Positions 1 through 6,999 of a stretch of 15,080 nt of DNA are shown one piece after another; positions within the stretch are counted from its first letter, which is position 1; each line of letters begins with the position of its first letter. Both the position numbers and the translations under genes were made by a program. The stretch comes from an uncultured Kordia sp. Lineage in GTDB: Bacteria > Bacteroidota > Bacteroidia > Flavobacteriales > Flavobacteriaceae. Location: contig CAJXHW010000012.1 of assembly GCA_913054565.1 (NCBI GenBank), positions 1-15,080 on the forward strand. Direction: 5' to 3'. Below the pieces are notes generated by a model. That model saw nothing but the letters and a program-made list of their open reading frames with translations. It was not told the origin of the DNA and searched no databases.

Positions 1-1099
1 TAACATCCACTGTTGCTGAGGGACCTGATTGATGGTTTTCAAATGTCGTATAATATACGCTACCTGACTGTGCATCACCACAACTTCCCAAACTATCACC
101 ATGAGCAAGATGAGCATCTACAGCTGCTGCACTTACTGTTATTGTTATTGGATTATTAGGGTTACCTGGTGGAATATGACATATTGTTACCCAATCTCCA
201 TTAACATCATTTGATGGTGAAACATTTGGACTAGTTATATTATTTGTTTTTATCACTAATGGTGTTCCTAAAGTATCTTCAACTAATACTTCCCAAAAAT
301 CTGTATCAATTTCATGTACAATAGTCCACACCCCCGAATCGATATCCATTTCAGTTTTTCCTAAAACAGTTTGATACTCTTCTGACAAAACCGGGCTGTT
401 ATATAATTCTGGACGTAAGCCCATTTTTTCTGTACATATTGTAGCATCATCAATAAATCCTCCTGGTCTATCTCCACAGTTAGCTCCTGTACCATTATCT
501 ACTCCTAAATAATATCCTATTGCCCAATCTGAAGCGTATAAGCTACCGCCTTGAGCAACATAATTTGTAATATTTGCATTTGTAGCATCATCAAAAGTTG
601 CCAAATCACAATTTAAGAAAACTGCATCATATTGATCATATAAATCTGTAGATCCTAAATCTGCCACAGTAACTTCTGAAATTGCATACCCCATTTCTGT
701 AACTAAATCTTGTATAGAATCAAATGCTCCAGATAAGTACCCAATATTAGCCTGCTGTGTTAAAGTTACTCTAGAATCTCCTGTTAAATCTAACACTTCA
801 CCTTCTGCTATTGTTACATTTGACACAGTTCTAAATAACTTACCGTTACCTGTTTGAACATGAAGTTCGCCTGTTCCTTCTGGAATTGTTAACTCAAAAT
901 CACCATTTGTATCAGAATAAGTATAAGAAATTTCTCCATTATTATCATGAAATATTAAAGCTCTAGCAACCGAATTGGAGTTATTTGATACAACTTTACC
1001 TACAACTTTACCCACTCTTAATTCTTGTGATACTTGTTGATCTTCATCTAGAGAACAACTAACACATAAAACTAGCAACATTAGATATACATATTTCAT
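1..1099 (-). CDS. Surface-type lipoprotein with beta-sandwich and amidotransferase-like domains (3' end outside window)
   Basis: The frame is open from the ATG at 1099-1097 to the window edge (366 codons seen, no stop), and an in-frame TAA lies a few codons upstream of the start. Residues 1-15 form a short lipoprotein signal whose acylated Cys would be C15 (V-S-C; the -3 residue is Cys, which is unusual). It is followed by S-L-D-E-D, the kind of acidic stretch reported as a surface-export signal for Bacteroidetes lipoproteins. Residues about 28-105 resemble a CarboxypepD_reg-like beta-sandwich (YSDTNGDFEL). Residues about 113-205 look like a class I glutamine amidotransferase/ThuA-like fold (YDAVFLNCD, then VAQGGSLYASDW). 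Residues 304-340 hold a Cys/His-rich module, CHIPPGNP...AHLAHGD...C. The function is unknown; the layout suggests a cell-surface protein. It lies 109 bp downstream of dtd in the same direction and probably has its own promoter. Confidence 0.8.
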   Translation of the reverse strand, partial: MKYVYLMLLVLCVSCSLDEDQQVSQELRVGKVVGKVVSNNSNSVARALIFHDNNGEISYTYSDTNGDFELTIPEGTGELHVQTGNGKLFRTVSNVTIAEGEVLDLTGDSRVTLTQQANIGYLSGAFDSIQDLVTEMGYAISEVTVADLGSTDLYDQYDAVFLNCDLATFDDATNANITNYVAQGGSLYASDWAIGYYLGVDNGTGANCGDRPGGFIDDATICTEKMGLRPELYNSPVLSEEYQTVLGKTEMDIDSGVWTIVHEIDTDFWEVLVEDTLGTPLVIKTNNITSPNVSPSNDVNGDWVTICHIPPGNPNNPITITVSAAAVDAHLAHGDSLGSCGDAQSGSVYYTTFENHQSGPSATVDV

Positions 1100-1169
1100 A
1101 AAAACGACTTTATTTAATTAATAATCAACAATGTATGAAAATGAAGTTAGATAAAAATATTTTTTTCGG

Positions 1170-1199
1170 CAAAATACCTATATACCCGACAAGTTACAA
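1170..1199 (-). promoter_or_regulatory. Candidate promoter for the lipoprotein gene
   Basis: On the minus strand TTG at 1199-1197 is followed after 20 nt by TATTTTG at 1176-1170. This is one base short of the Bacteroidetes -7 consensus TAnnTTTG. It would give a 5' UTR of roughly 65 nt. The match is weak, and readthrough from dtd is an alternative. Confidence 0.3.
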
Positions 1200-1208
1200 G
1201 ATACTGAC

Positions 1209-1661
1209 TCATTCTTTGTTTTTTGTATCGATAATAATTGTTACAGGGCCATCATTTACTAAAGAAATTTTCATATTAGCACCAAACTCTCCTGTCTGAA
1301 CAGGTTTACCTAAATCCGATTCTAACTGTTTTATAAATGATTGGTATAATGGAATTGCTATTTCAGGTTTAGCAGAACGCTTAAAACCTGGTCTGTTCCC
1401 TTTTTTAGTACTCGCAAACAATGTAAACTGACTAACTAAAATGACATCTCCTTTAACATCTATTAAAGAATGATTCATCAAGCCGTTTTCATCAGAAAAA
1501 ATACGCATTTTTAACAGTTTAGCAGACAGCCAGGTAACATCCCCCATGGTATCTTCAGCTTCTATACCTAAAAGCACTACAAGTCCATTTTCTATTTTTG
1601 CAACGTTTTTTTCTGATATTTCTACAGAAGCTTCCGTAACCCTTTGTAATACAGCCCTCAT
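1209..1661 (-). CDS. dtd: D-aminoacyl-tRNA deacylase (Dtd)
   Basis: Dtd hydrolyses the ester bond of D-amino acids (and Gly on tRNA-Ala) mischarged onto tRNA, a cytoplasmic proofreading step that keeps translation homochiral. The product is 150 aa, the normal family length. The N-terminus MRAVLQRVTEASVEI is typical. The SQFTL catalytic motif is at residues 77-81 and KGNRPGF at 87-93. The C-terminal N-D-G-P-V-T motif at 136-141 carries the Gly-cisPro pair (G138-P139) that gives chiral selectivity across the dimer. The start lies only 5 nt after the rsgA stop, so the two are very likely co-transcribed. It is the last gene of the pheA-DAHPS-rsgA-dtd run before a 109-bp gap. Identification is firm. 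Confidence 0.97.
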   Translation of the reverse strand: MRAVLQRVTEASVEISEKNVAKIENGLVVLLGIEAEDTMGDVTWLSAKLLKMRIFSDENGLMNHSLIDVKGDVILVSQFTLFASTKKGNRPGFKRSAKPEIAIPLYQSFIKQLESDLGKPVQTGEFGANMKISLVNDGPVTIIIDTKNKE

Positions 1662-1666
1662 AAGAG

Positions 1667-2617
1667 TTATTCATTTTTATAATCATCAACACGGTAATGC
1701 TCATCATCACCTTCAATCATTTGTAAATAACTTTTATAACGAGAGTATGATATTTTATCATTTTCTAAAGCATGTTTAACTGCACAATGAGGCTCTTCAA
1801 TATGTAAGCAATTATTAAATTTACAATCTTGTTTTAAAGCGAAGAATTCAGGAAAATAATCTGTAATCTCTTCCTTTTCCATATCAACTATTCCAAAGCC
1901 TTTGATGCCTGGTGTATCAATAATTCGTGCTCCAAAAGACAAATCAAACATCTCAGCAAATGTAGTTGTGTGTTGCCCTTGGCTATGTTGAGACGATATT
2001 TCTTTTGTTTTAATATCTAAACCTTCTTCAATAGTATTAATTAGTGTAGATTTCCCTACACCTGAATGCCCAACAAACATACTTGTTTTATCAAGCATCA
2101 TATCTTTTACCTTATCTACATTTTTACCTTCCAAGGCAGATACTCCAAGGCATTCATACCCTATAGATCTATACAAATCTGCAAGATATTTGATTTCTCC
2201 AATCTCTTCTTGATTATATGCATCTACCTTATTAAACAACAAAACAGTTTTAACATTATAGGCTTCTGTTGTTGCTAAAAAACGGTCAATAAAACTTGTG
2301 AATGTTGGCGGATTGTTTAGCGTAATCAACAAGAAAACCTGATCTATATTTGCTGCAATTATATGTATGCGCTTTGATAAGTTTACTGATTTACGAATAA
2401 TGTAATTTTTCCTGTCGTGAATTTTATAAATCACTCCAGTCTCTTCATTATTCTTTTCTTCAACTGTAAAATCAACTACATCTCCAACTGCAATTGGATT
2501 GGTGCTTTTTATACCCTTAATACGAAACTTACCTTTCATTCGGCACTTATAAATCACCTCTTCATCGGTTTTAACCGTATACCAACTTCCTGTAGATTTA
2601 TATACTATTCCTGTCAT
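1667..2617 (-). CDS. rsgA: Ribosome small subunit-dependent GTPase RsgA
   Basis: RsgA (YjeQ/EngC family) is a GTPase that tests and releases late 30S ribosomal subunits during maturation. The 316-aa product has an N-terminal OB-fold region (residues about 1-75). A circularly permuted GTPase domain follows, with motif order G4-G5-G1-G3: NKVD 129-132, SALEG 160-164, P-loop GHSGVGKST 183-191, the conserved GQHTTT 214-219 and DTPGI 234-238. A C-terminal zinc site is built from C265, C270, H272 and C278. All key residues are present. It lies 26 nt downstream of the DAHP synthase gene and 5 nt upstream of dtd, so ribosome assembly and tRNA quality-control genes ride on the aromatic amino acid transcript. 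An internal promoter cannot be excluded, though I recognise none. Confidence 0.97.
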   Translation of the reverse strand: MTGIVYKSTGSWYTVKTDEEVIYKCRMKGKFRIKGIKSTNPIAVGDVVDFTVEEKNNEETGVIYKIHDRKNYIIRKSVNLSKRIHIIAANIDQVFLLITLNNPPTFTSFIDRFLATTEAYNVKTVLLFNKVDAYNQEEIGEIKYLADLYRSIGYECLGVSALEGKNVDKVKDMMLDKTSMFVGHSGVGKSTLINTIEEGLDIKTKEISSQHSQGQHTTTFAEMFDLSFGARIIDTPGIKGFGIVDMEKEEITDYFPEFFALKQDCKFNNCLHIEEPHCAVKHALENDKISYSRYKSYLQMIEGDDEHYRVDDYKNE

Positions 2618-2643
2618 ACAACAAAATTACACTGTTTTTTTTA

Positions 2644-3732
2644 CTAATCTATTTTATTAATTATTTTCTTTTGATGGTTAATAGATTCTTGATGAATTGC
2701 CTTGTATATTTTTAAAATAAACTCTTCACTCAAGCTCTTATCTTCACCTTGCAGAATCATTTTTCCTAAAATCTCATTCCATCTTGATGTTTGTAAAATA
2801 GACACATTATTATCTTTTTTCAAACTCCCAATACTATCTGCTACTTTCATTCTATTACCAAGCAACCCAAGCAACTTATCATCCAACACATCTATTTTTG
2901 CTCTTAACTTATTCAATTCAAATAAATAATCTTCTGAAGCATGTTGTTTTTTTCTCACCTTCAAATCAATCATCATTTGAACTAATGTATCAACAGTAAT
3001 TTGTTGTTTTGCATCCGACCATGCATTTTCTGGATCGTAATGTGTTTCAACCATAAAACCATTAAAATTTAAATCTAACGCTGTTTGACAAATATCAAAC
3101 ACTAAATTTCTACGCCCCGCTATATGTGATGGATCACAAATTAATGGTAAGTCAGGGAATCTATTTTGCAAATCAATAGGTATTTGCCACTCTGGGTTAT
3201 TTCTATACTTTGATTTTTCATAAGTTGAAAACCCTCTGTGTATAGCTCCTAACTTTTTAATATTTGAAGCATATAACCGCTCTACTGCACCTAACCATAA
3301 TGGCAAATCTGGATTAACAGGATTTTTAACCAAAACAATCTTATCGGTTCCCTTTAAGGCATCTGCTATTTCCTGAACAATAAACGGACTAACTGTAGTT
3401 CTTGCCCCTAACCACAACATATCAACATCGTATTTTAACGCCAACTCTACATGTGCCGGATTTGCCACCTCTGTAGCAGTCATCATCCCTGTTTCAACCT
3501 TGGCTTTTTGTAACCATTGCAACCCTTTTTCCCCTACTCCTTCAAAATTTCCTGGTCGCGTTCTTGGCTTCCAAATACCAGCTCTTAACACTGTAGCGTC
3601 TGTGTTTTTTAACTGATGTGCTATTTTTAAAAGTTGTTCTTCCGTTTCTGCACTACATGGACCTGCAATAACCAAAGGATGTGTTAATTGCATATCATCT
3701 AACCATGTTCGTAATTCTTTCTTATTTTTCAT
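2644..3732 (-). CDS. Bifunctional DAHP synthase / chorismate mutase (type II)
   Basis: The enzyme catalyses the first step of the shikimate pathway (phosphoenolpyruvate + erythrose 4-phosphate to DAHP) and, in its C-terminal domain, chorismate to prephenate. Residues about 10-265 are a class I-beta (KDO8P synthase-like) DAHP synthase: GPCSAE 24-29, KPRTRPGNFEG from 55, IHRGF 164-168 and the metal-site motif CDPSH 199-203. Residues about 270-362 form an AroQ chorismate mutase. Aligned by eye to E. coli AroQ, R277, R294, K305, R317, S350 and Q354 match R11, R28, K39, R51, S84 and Q88, while W318 falls where AroQ has E52. The gene lies 41 nt after pheA, so the domain's product, prephenate, feeds the enzyme encoded upstream. 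It is probably controlled by the leader attenuator ahead of pheA. Confidence 0.96.
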   Translation of the reverse strand: MKNKKELRTWLDDMQLTHPLVIAGPCSAETEEQLLKIAHQLKNTDATVLRAGIWKPRTRPGNFEGVGEKGLQWLQKAKVETGMMTATEVANPAHVELALKYDVDMLWLGARTTVSPFIVQEIADALKGTDKIVLVKNPVNPDLPLWLGAVERLYASNIKKLGAIHRGFSTYEKSKYRNNPEWQIPIDLQNRFPDLPLICDPSHIAGRRNLVFDICQTALDLNFNGFMVETHYDPENAWSDAKQQITVDTLVQMMIDLKVRKKQHASEDYLFELNKLRAKIDVLDDKLLGLLGNRMKVADSIGSLKKDNNVSILQTSRWNEILGKMILQGEDKSLSEEFILKIYKAIHQESINHQKKIINKID

Positions 3733-3773
3733 TTTATAGCTATCTGTTTTCCCCGATGGGAATTTACTATTTA

Positions 3774-4676
3774 TTAATCAATTAATTGATCCGCCAAATT
3801 AATTTGCAAATTCTTTTCTGAATTTTCAGTGATATCAGTTCTATAATTATCTTTATTATTTCTGTACTCCCCTAGAATTTTAAATTGCTTGACAATCTTT
3901 TCTAACATTGTAGTAACCTCCATAAACAGCACATAATCATCAAAAACAACATCAACAAAAAAGGCATATTGCCAAGGCGAACCAAGGATTGGTAATGATT
4001 GAATTTTAGTAAGATTAGTATGAAATGTATTAAACAATTGCAATACATTTGACAAACTCCCTATTTTATGATCTAACTCAAACTTTAATGTTGCTTTATT
4101 AACAACCGGAAGCTTAACCTCGTTTTTTCTCCCAATAAGTACAAAACGTGTTTTATTGTCTTTCATACTTTGAATGTTTCGATCTAGTATTTTTAAACCA
4201 AACTCCTTTGCTACCTGCTCACCTGCTATTGCAGCCACTTCTTTTAAGTTCTGCTCTTTTATTAGTTTAGCCTCTGAAGCTGTATCTTTTCCTTCCATAA
4301 CTTTAAACTGTGGCGGAAACCTCTTTAAATAATCTTTACATTGTAGCAACGCTACCGGATGCGAGTGCACTTCTTTTATATCATGTATAGACTGCCCGTC
4401 TAAAGCCATTAAATGCATTTGGATATTTAAGTACACTTCATCCAATATCACTAAATTAGTACTATCAATCAAATTATAATTTGGCAGAATTGAACCCGCT
4501 ATAGTATTTTCAATTGCCAAAACACCATAGTCAGCTTTAAAATTACTTATAGAAGTTGCTACATTATCAAAGGAGTCACATTTTAATAATTCCAGTTGGT
4601 GACTATCAAATAACTTATTGGCTGCTAGATGATGAAATGAACTTTCTATACCCTGTATTGCAATTTTATATTTCAT
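3774..4676 (-). CDS. pheA: Prephenate dehydratase with ACT regulatory domain
   Basis: The product converts prephenate to phenylpyruvate, the committed step to phenylalanine, in the cytoplasm. It has 300 aa, the usual size for a monofunctional dehydratase. The catalytic region is residues about 1-182: IQGIESSFHHLAA near the start, VLAIENTIAGSI at 52-63 (equivalent of the family's PxENSxxGxV), HSHP 104-107, DTASEA 131-136 and the signature T176-R-F178. A C-terminal ACT domain (about 195-272; DHKIGSLSNVL and IQSLPILGSPWQYAFFVD) is the expected Phe-binding feedback module. The fold is the P-protein type without a chorismate mutase domain; the mutase is supplied by the next gene. It is the first structural gene of the operon and has a 5' leader of about 200 nt carrying an attenuator. 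Confidence 0.95.
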   Translation of the reverse strand: MKYKIAIQGIESSFHHLAANKLFDSHQLELLKCDSFDNVATSISNFKADYGVLAIENTIAGSILPNYNLIDSTNLVILDEVYLNIQMHLMALDGQSIHDIKEVHSHPVALLQCKDYLKRFPPQFKVMEGKDTASEAKLIKEQNLKEVAAIAGEQVAKEFGLKILDRNIQSMKDNKTRFVLIGRKNEVKLPVVNKATLKFELDHKIGSLSNVLQLFNTFHTNLTKIQSLPILGSPWQYAFFVDVVFDDYVLFMEVTTMLEKIVKQFKILGEYRNNKDNYRTDITENSEKNLQINLADQLID

Positions 4677-4721
4677 GATTTCTTTTTTTATGCATCTTGA
4701 AACCGGTTAACAATTTTGCAT

Positions 4722-4749
4722 AAAAAAAGTCCCGATTTCTCGAGACCTT
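4722..4749 (-). terminator. Rho-independent attenuator terminator upstream of pheA
   Basis: Read on the minus strand, AAGGTCTCGA (4749-4740), a GAAA tetraloop (4739-4736) and TCGGGACTTT (4735-4726) form a 10-bp stem with two G-U wobbles. The run of seven T ends at 4722. It sits 45 nt before the pheA start, inside the leader transcript, so it should stop transcription before the operon rather than after a gene. The wobbles pair only in the minus-strand RNA, which fixes the working direction. Confidence 0.9.
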
Positions 4750-4800
4750 GTATATATCTATTTATTCAGTTTTAACCTTAAATAACACACGCAAACTCTC
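4742..4800 (-). promoter_or_regulatory. Antiterminator pairing in the phe leader
   Basis: Minus-strand GAGAGTTTG (4800-4792) can pair with CAAGGTCTC (4750-4742) at eight of nine positions (one G-G mismatch, one G-U). That sequesters the 5' arm of the terminator hairpin. The upstream arm lies inside the last codons of the leader peptide. A ribosome finishing the peptide would cover it and allow termination, while a ribosome stalled on the Phe/Tyr codons further upstream would leave it free. I saw no clear separate pause hairpin. Confidence 0.7.
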
Positions 4801-4861
4801 TTCCTTTACTAAAAAAGTAAAAGTTAAAATAAAAGCTTTGCCAAGTGTTTTGTGTAAACAT
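4778..4861 (-). CDS. Phe/Tyr-rich leader peptide of the pheA operon
   Basis: This is a 27-codon reading frame from ATG at 4861-4859 to TAA at 4780-4778. It encodes a peptide with seven Phe and two Tyr among 27 residues; residues 10-17 read F-Y-F-N-F-Y-F-F. It lies about 11-15 nt after the predicted transcription start and upstream of an antiterminator/terminator pair, the arrangement of a translation-coupled attenuator like E. coli pheL. Ribosome stalling on the 4811-4834 cluster when charged tRNA-Phe or tRNA-Tyr is scarce should favour the antiterminator. Phe23 lies within the antiterminator arm itself. There is also one Trp (W7). The peptide is probably not functional as a protein. Similarity to characterised leaders is in composition and layout, not in sequence. 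Confidence 0.88.
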   Translation of the reverse strand: MFTQNTWQSFYFNFYFFSKGREFACVI

Positions 4862-4880
4862 TACTATTGTTTTATATCTA

Positions 4881-4910
4881 CAAATGTATTATAAAATTGT
4901 TTGTCTGCAA
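4881..4910 (-). promoter_or_regulatory. Promoter of the phe leader-pheA operon
   Basis: On the minus strand TTG (4910-4908), a 19-nt spacer and TACATTTG (4888-4881) match the Bacteroidetes sigma-ABfr pattern TTG-N19-TAnnTTTG exactly. The transcription start should fall near 4872-4876, just ahead of the leader peptide ATG at 4861. Confidence 0.8.
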
Positions 4911-4981
4911 TTTTTTTTATCTTAATTTTAGCACAGCTAATTTCTTTAATGATTTAGTTTAACCTTAAAAGACACACCTAC

Positions 4982-5887
4982 ATGTCAATTTCAGTTCAGA
5001 ATATCTCAAAGTACTACGGATCACAAAAAGCTCTCAATAACATCTCATTCAAAATCAAGAAAGGGGAAATAGTAGGCTTTTTAGGACCTAATGGCGCGGG
5101 AAAGTCAACAATGATGAAAATTCTTACTACTTACATTTCAAGTTCTGAAGGTGAAGCGATAGTTAATGGGTTTAATATAAACACTAAACAAAAAAACGTA
5201 CAACAAAGTGTTGGCTATTTACCTGAACACAATCCGTTATACTTAGACATGTATGTTAAGGAGTATTTAGCATTTAACGCAAACATCTACAATGTAAAAA
5301 AGGAACGCATTAATGAGGTTATTGAACTAACTGGCTTAACAAATGAGGCGCACAAAAAAATAGAACAACTATCAAAAGGATATAGGCAACGAGTTGGTTT
5401 GGCAAACGCTTTACTACACAATCCTGATGTTTTAATTTTAGATGAACCCACTACTGGTTTAGACCCTAATCAACTTGTTGAAATTAGAGAACTCATTAAA
5501 TCTGTTGGTAGAGAAAAAACAATATTTCTATCAACACATATAATGCAAGAAGTGGAAGCTATTTGTGATAGAGTCATTATTATTAACAAAGGAGAATTGG
5601 TTATAGATACTCCACTCTCTGAACTTAAAAGTAATCAAGAACAGCTTATTGAAGTTGAATTTGACTACCGTATTGAAGATGTTTTACTAAAACGCTTACC
5701 TCATGTTAAAAATGCTAAAAATACGTTTGGTATGACTTGGGAAATTTCTTTTGACACAAAAGAAGACATGAGAGCTTTAATATTTGATTTTGCTGCTGAA
5801 AATCAATTAAAAATTTTAAAACTCGACACCAAAAACACTACTCTAGAAAACATGTTTAGAGAGCTGACGTCATCTCAACATCTATAG
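4982..5887 (+). CDS. gldA: Gliding motility-associated ABC transporter ATP-binding subunit GldA
   Basis: GldA is the cytoplasmic ATPase of the GldA-GldF-GldG ABC transporter linked to flavobacterial gliding; its cargo is not established. The 301-aa product has the nucleotide-binding domain first: Walker A GPNGAGKST 35-43, signature LSKGYRQR 130-137, Walker B LILDEP 151-156 and switch His H186. The motif GYLPEHNPLY at 78-87 places Glu82 where many ABC ATPases carry the Q-loop Gln, a variant common in this ABC-2-type branch. Residues about 215-301 are the C-terminal extension. The NALLHNPDVLILDEPTTGLD and STHIMQEVEAICDRVIII blocks are close to known GldA as I remember it. gldF and gldG are not adjacent, as is usual. 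No promoter is recognised. The 3' end overlaps the convergent hydrolase gene by 32 bp. Confidence 0.9.
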   Translation: MSISVQNISKYYGSQKALNNISFKIKKGEIVGFLGPNGAGKSTMMKILTTYISSSEGEAIVNGFNINTKQKNVQQSVGYLPEHNPLYLDMYVKEYLAFNANIYNVKKERINEVIELTGLTNEAHKKIEQLSKGYRQRVGLANALLHNPDVLILDEPTTGLDPNQLVEIRELIKSVGREKTIFLSTHIMQEVEAICDRVIIINKGELVIDTPLSELKSNQEQLIEVEFDYRIEDVLLKRLPHVKNAKNTFGMTWEISFDTKEDMRALIFDFAAENQLKILKLDTKNTTLENMFRELTSSQHL

Positions 5888-6965
5888 CATTGAGCCCTTC
5901 AAAAACCGCATCTATTACGGCATTCAATTTCTTATCTTGATTTGGATTAGAACAATTCATTAAAATTGTGACAACTACATCCTCTTTAGGATACACATAA
6001 AAAATTCCGTAGCCACCATAACCATTTCCAACATGTCCAAAATAAGGGCGGTTGTTGTGATCAAAACTTACTTGCCAACCAACACCATAATATGTTGATT
6101 TACCATTAACATGTTGTGACGTTATAAATTCTTTTTTTATAGCATCTGTAATAAAGTTTTCAGACAAATACGCGTTTCCAAGTTTAGAGATGTCATCTGC
6201 TGTTGATAAATAACCACCACCTGCTAACTTATAATAGTTATTTACTTTTGGTACTTCTACAAAACGACGCCATCTTTTTTTAGTATAAAAAGTTGCTTTT
6301 TCAGCAACCTGCTGTTGTTTATCAGCAAAGGTATGTGATAATGACAATGGACTTAAAACCTCATCTTTAATAATGATTTCAAATGGTTTCCCTACCACTT
6401 CCTGCATTGCTAAAGATAGTAAATTCCAACTATAACTTGTATAAGAATAGCCTTTACCTGGCGCAAATAACAATGGGTCATCTTTAAACAATGCCACTCC
6501 TTCTTTTATAGACATCGGCTTGACGTTTATAAACTCACTCCCTTTATAGTTTCTGATTCCTGCCAAATGCCCTCCTAATTGCTTAAGGGTAAATCCGTAT
6601 TTCTTCTGTGGAAAATTAGGCAAACAATCATGAACTGAGTCTGTTAAACTAATTTTATGCTTTGCTACCAGTTTTGCCAAACCAGTTGCAGCAATTGGCT
6701 TTGACACACTACCAATTCTAAAGATTGTTTTTGAAGGGATTACTTTGGTTTTATTATTTACATCAGCAAAACCATAACCTTTTGAAAATACTTTATTTCC
6801 TTTTTTAGTTACTGTTATTGCTAATCCAGGAACCTTTTTTTTCCGAACAAGCTTTTGTAATATATAATCTGCTTTTTCAAAACCTGATTGTTGCATTCCA
6901 AAAATAGAACTGACAAATGAAAACATACAGACAAAACTTATTATTTTAACACTCCTTTTATTCAT
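5856..6965 (-). CDS. Periplasmic serine hydrolase, beta-lactamase/LACTB-like family
   Basis: This is a PF00144-type serine hydrolase (class C beta-lactamase/DD-peptidase fold) of 369 aa. An N-terminal signal peptide (residues 1 to about 24, K-R-S-V-K then a hydrophobic core) points to export. The catalytic motifs are SVSK 86-89 (nucleophile S86, base K89), the second motif Y175-T-S within the PG...YSYTSYSWNLL block, and HVG 311-313 in FGHVGNGYGG, matching the family's HxG. A GGHLAG block at 131-136 stands where many members have H-T-S-G. The Y-x-S rather than Y-x-N second motif resembles LACTB-type members. The substrate cannot be told from sequence: peptidoglycan peptides, D-amino acid peptides or esters are all possible. 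It lies 34 nt downstream of the DUF5686 gene, so the two are probably co-transcribed. Its 3' end overlaps gldA antisense. Confidence 0.9.
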   Translation of the reverse strand: MNKRSVKIISFVCMFSFVSSIFGMQQSGFEKADYILQKLVRKKKVPGLAITVTKKGNKVFSKGYGFADVNNKTKVIPSKTIFRIGSVSKPIAATGLAKLVAKHKISLTDSVHDCLPNFPQKKYGFTLKQLGGHLAGIRNYKGSEFINVKPMSIKEGVALFKDDPLLFAPGKGYSYTSYSWNLLSLAMQEVVGKPFEIIIKDEVLSPLSLSHTFADKQQQVAEKATFYTKKRWRRFVEVPKVNNYYKLAGGGYLSTADDISKLGNAYLSENFITDAIKKEFITSQHVNGKSTYYGVGWQVSFDHNNRPYFGHVGNGYGGYGIFYVYPKEDVVVTILMNCSNPNQDKKLNAVIDAVFEGLNAIDVEMTSAL

Positions 6966-6999
6966 ATTTCAGCATCTGTTCACTAGCCGAAAATTCGGT

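Larger units (their letters stand above)
4769..4977. repeat. Imperfect direct repeat, two 21-22-nt copies (4769-4790 and 4957-4977)
   Basis: The plus-strand copy GTTTTAACCTTAAATAACAC+AC at 4769-4790 recurs as GTTTAACCTTAAAAGACACAC at 4957-4977, differing by one missing T and two substitutions. The left copy overlaps the end and stop codon of the phe leader peptide. The right copy ends 4 nt before the gldA start codon. The role is unknown; a 5'-UTR element or an old local duplication are possibilities. Confidence 0.5.

Noticed and set aside
3749..3762. Small hairpin TTCCC-CGAT-GGGAA between pheA and DAHP synthase genes
   Set aside because: It has only five base pairs and no T-run in the direction of transcription; not enough to call a terminator.
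4778..4860. A second open frame through the leader on the minus strand (reads ...LTFTFLVKEE...)
   Set aside because: It has no ATG after its upstream stop. The neighbouring frame with ATG at 4861 has the Phe/Tyr run and fits the attenuator.
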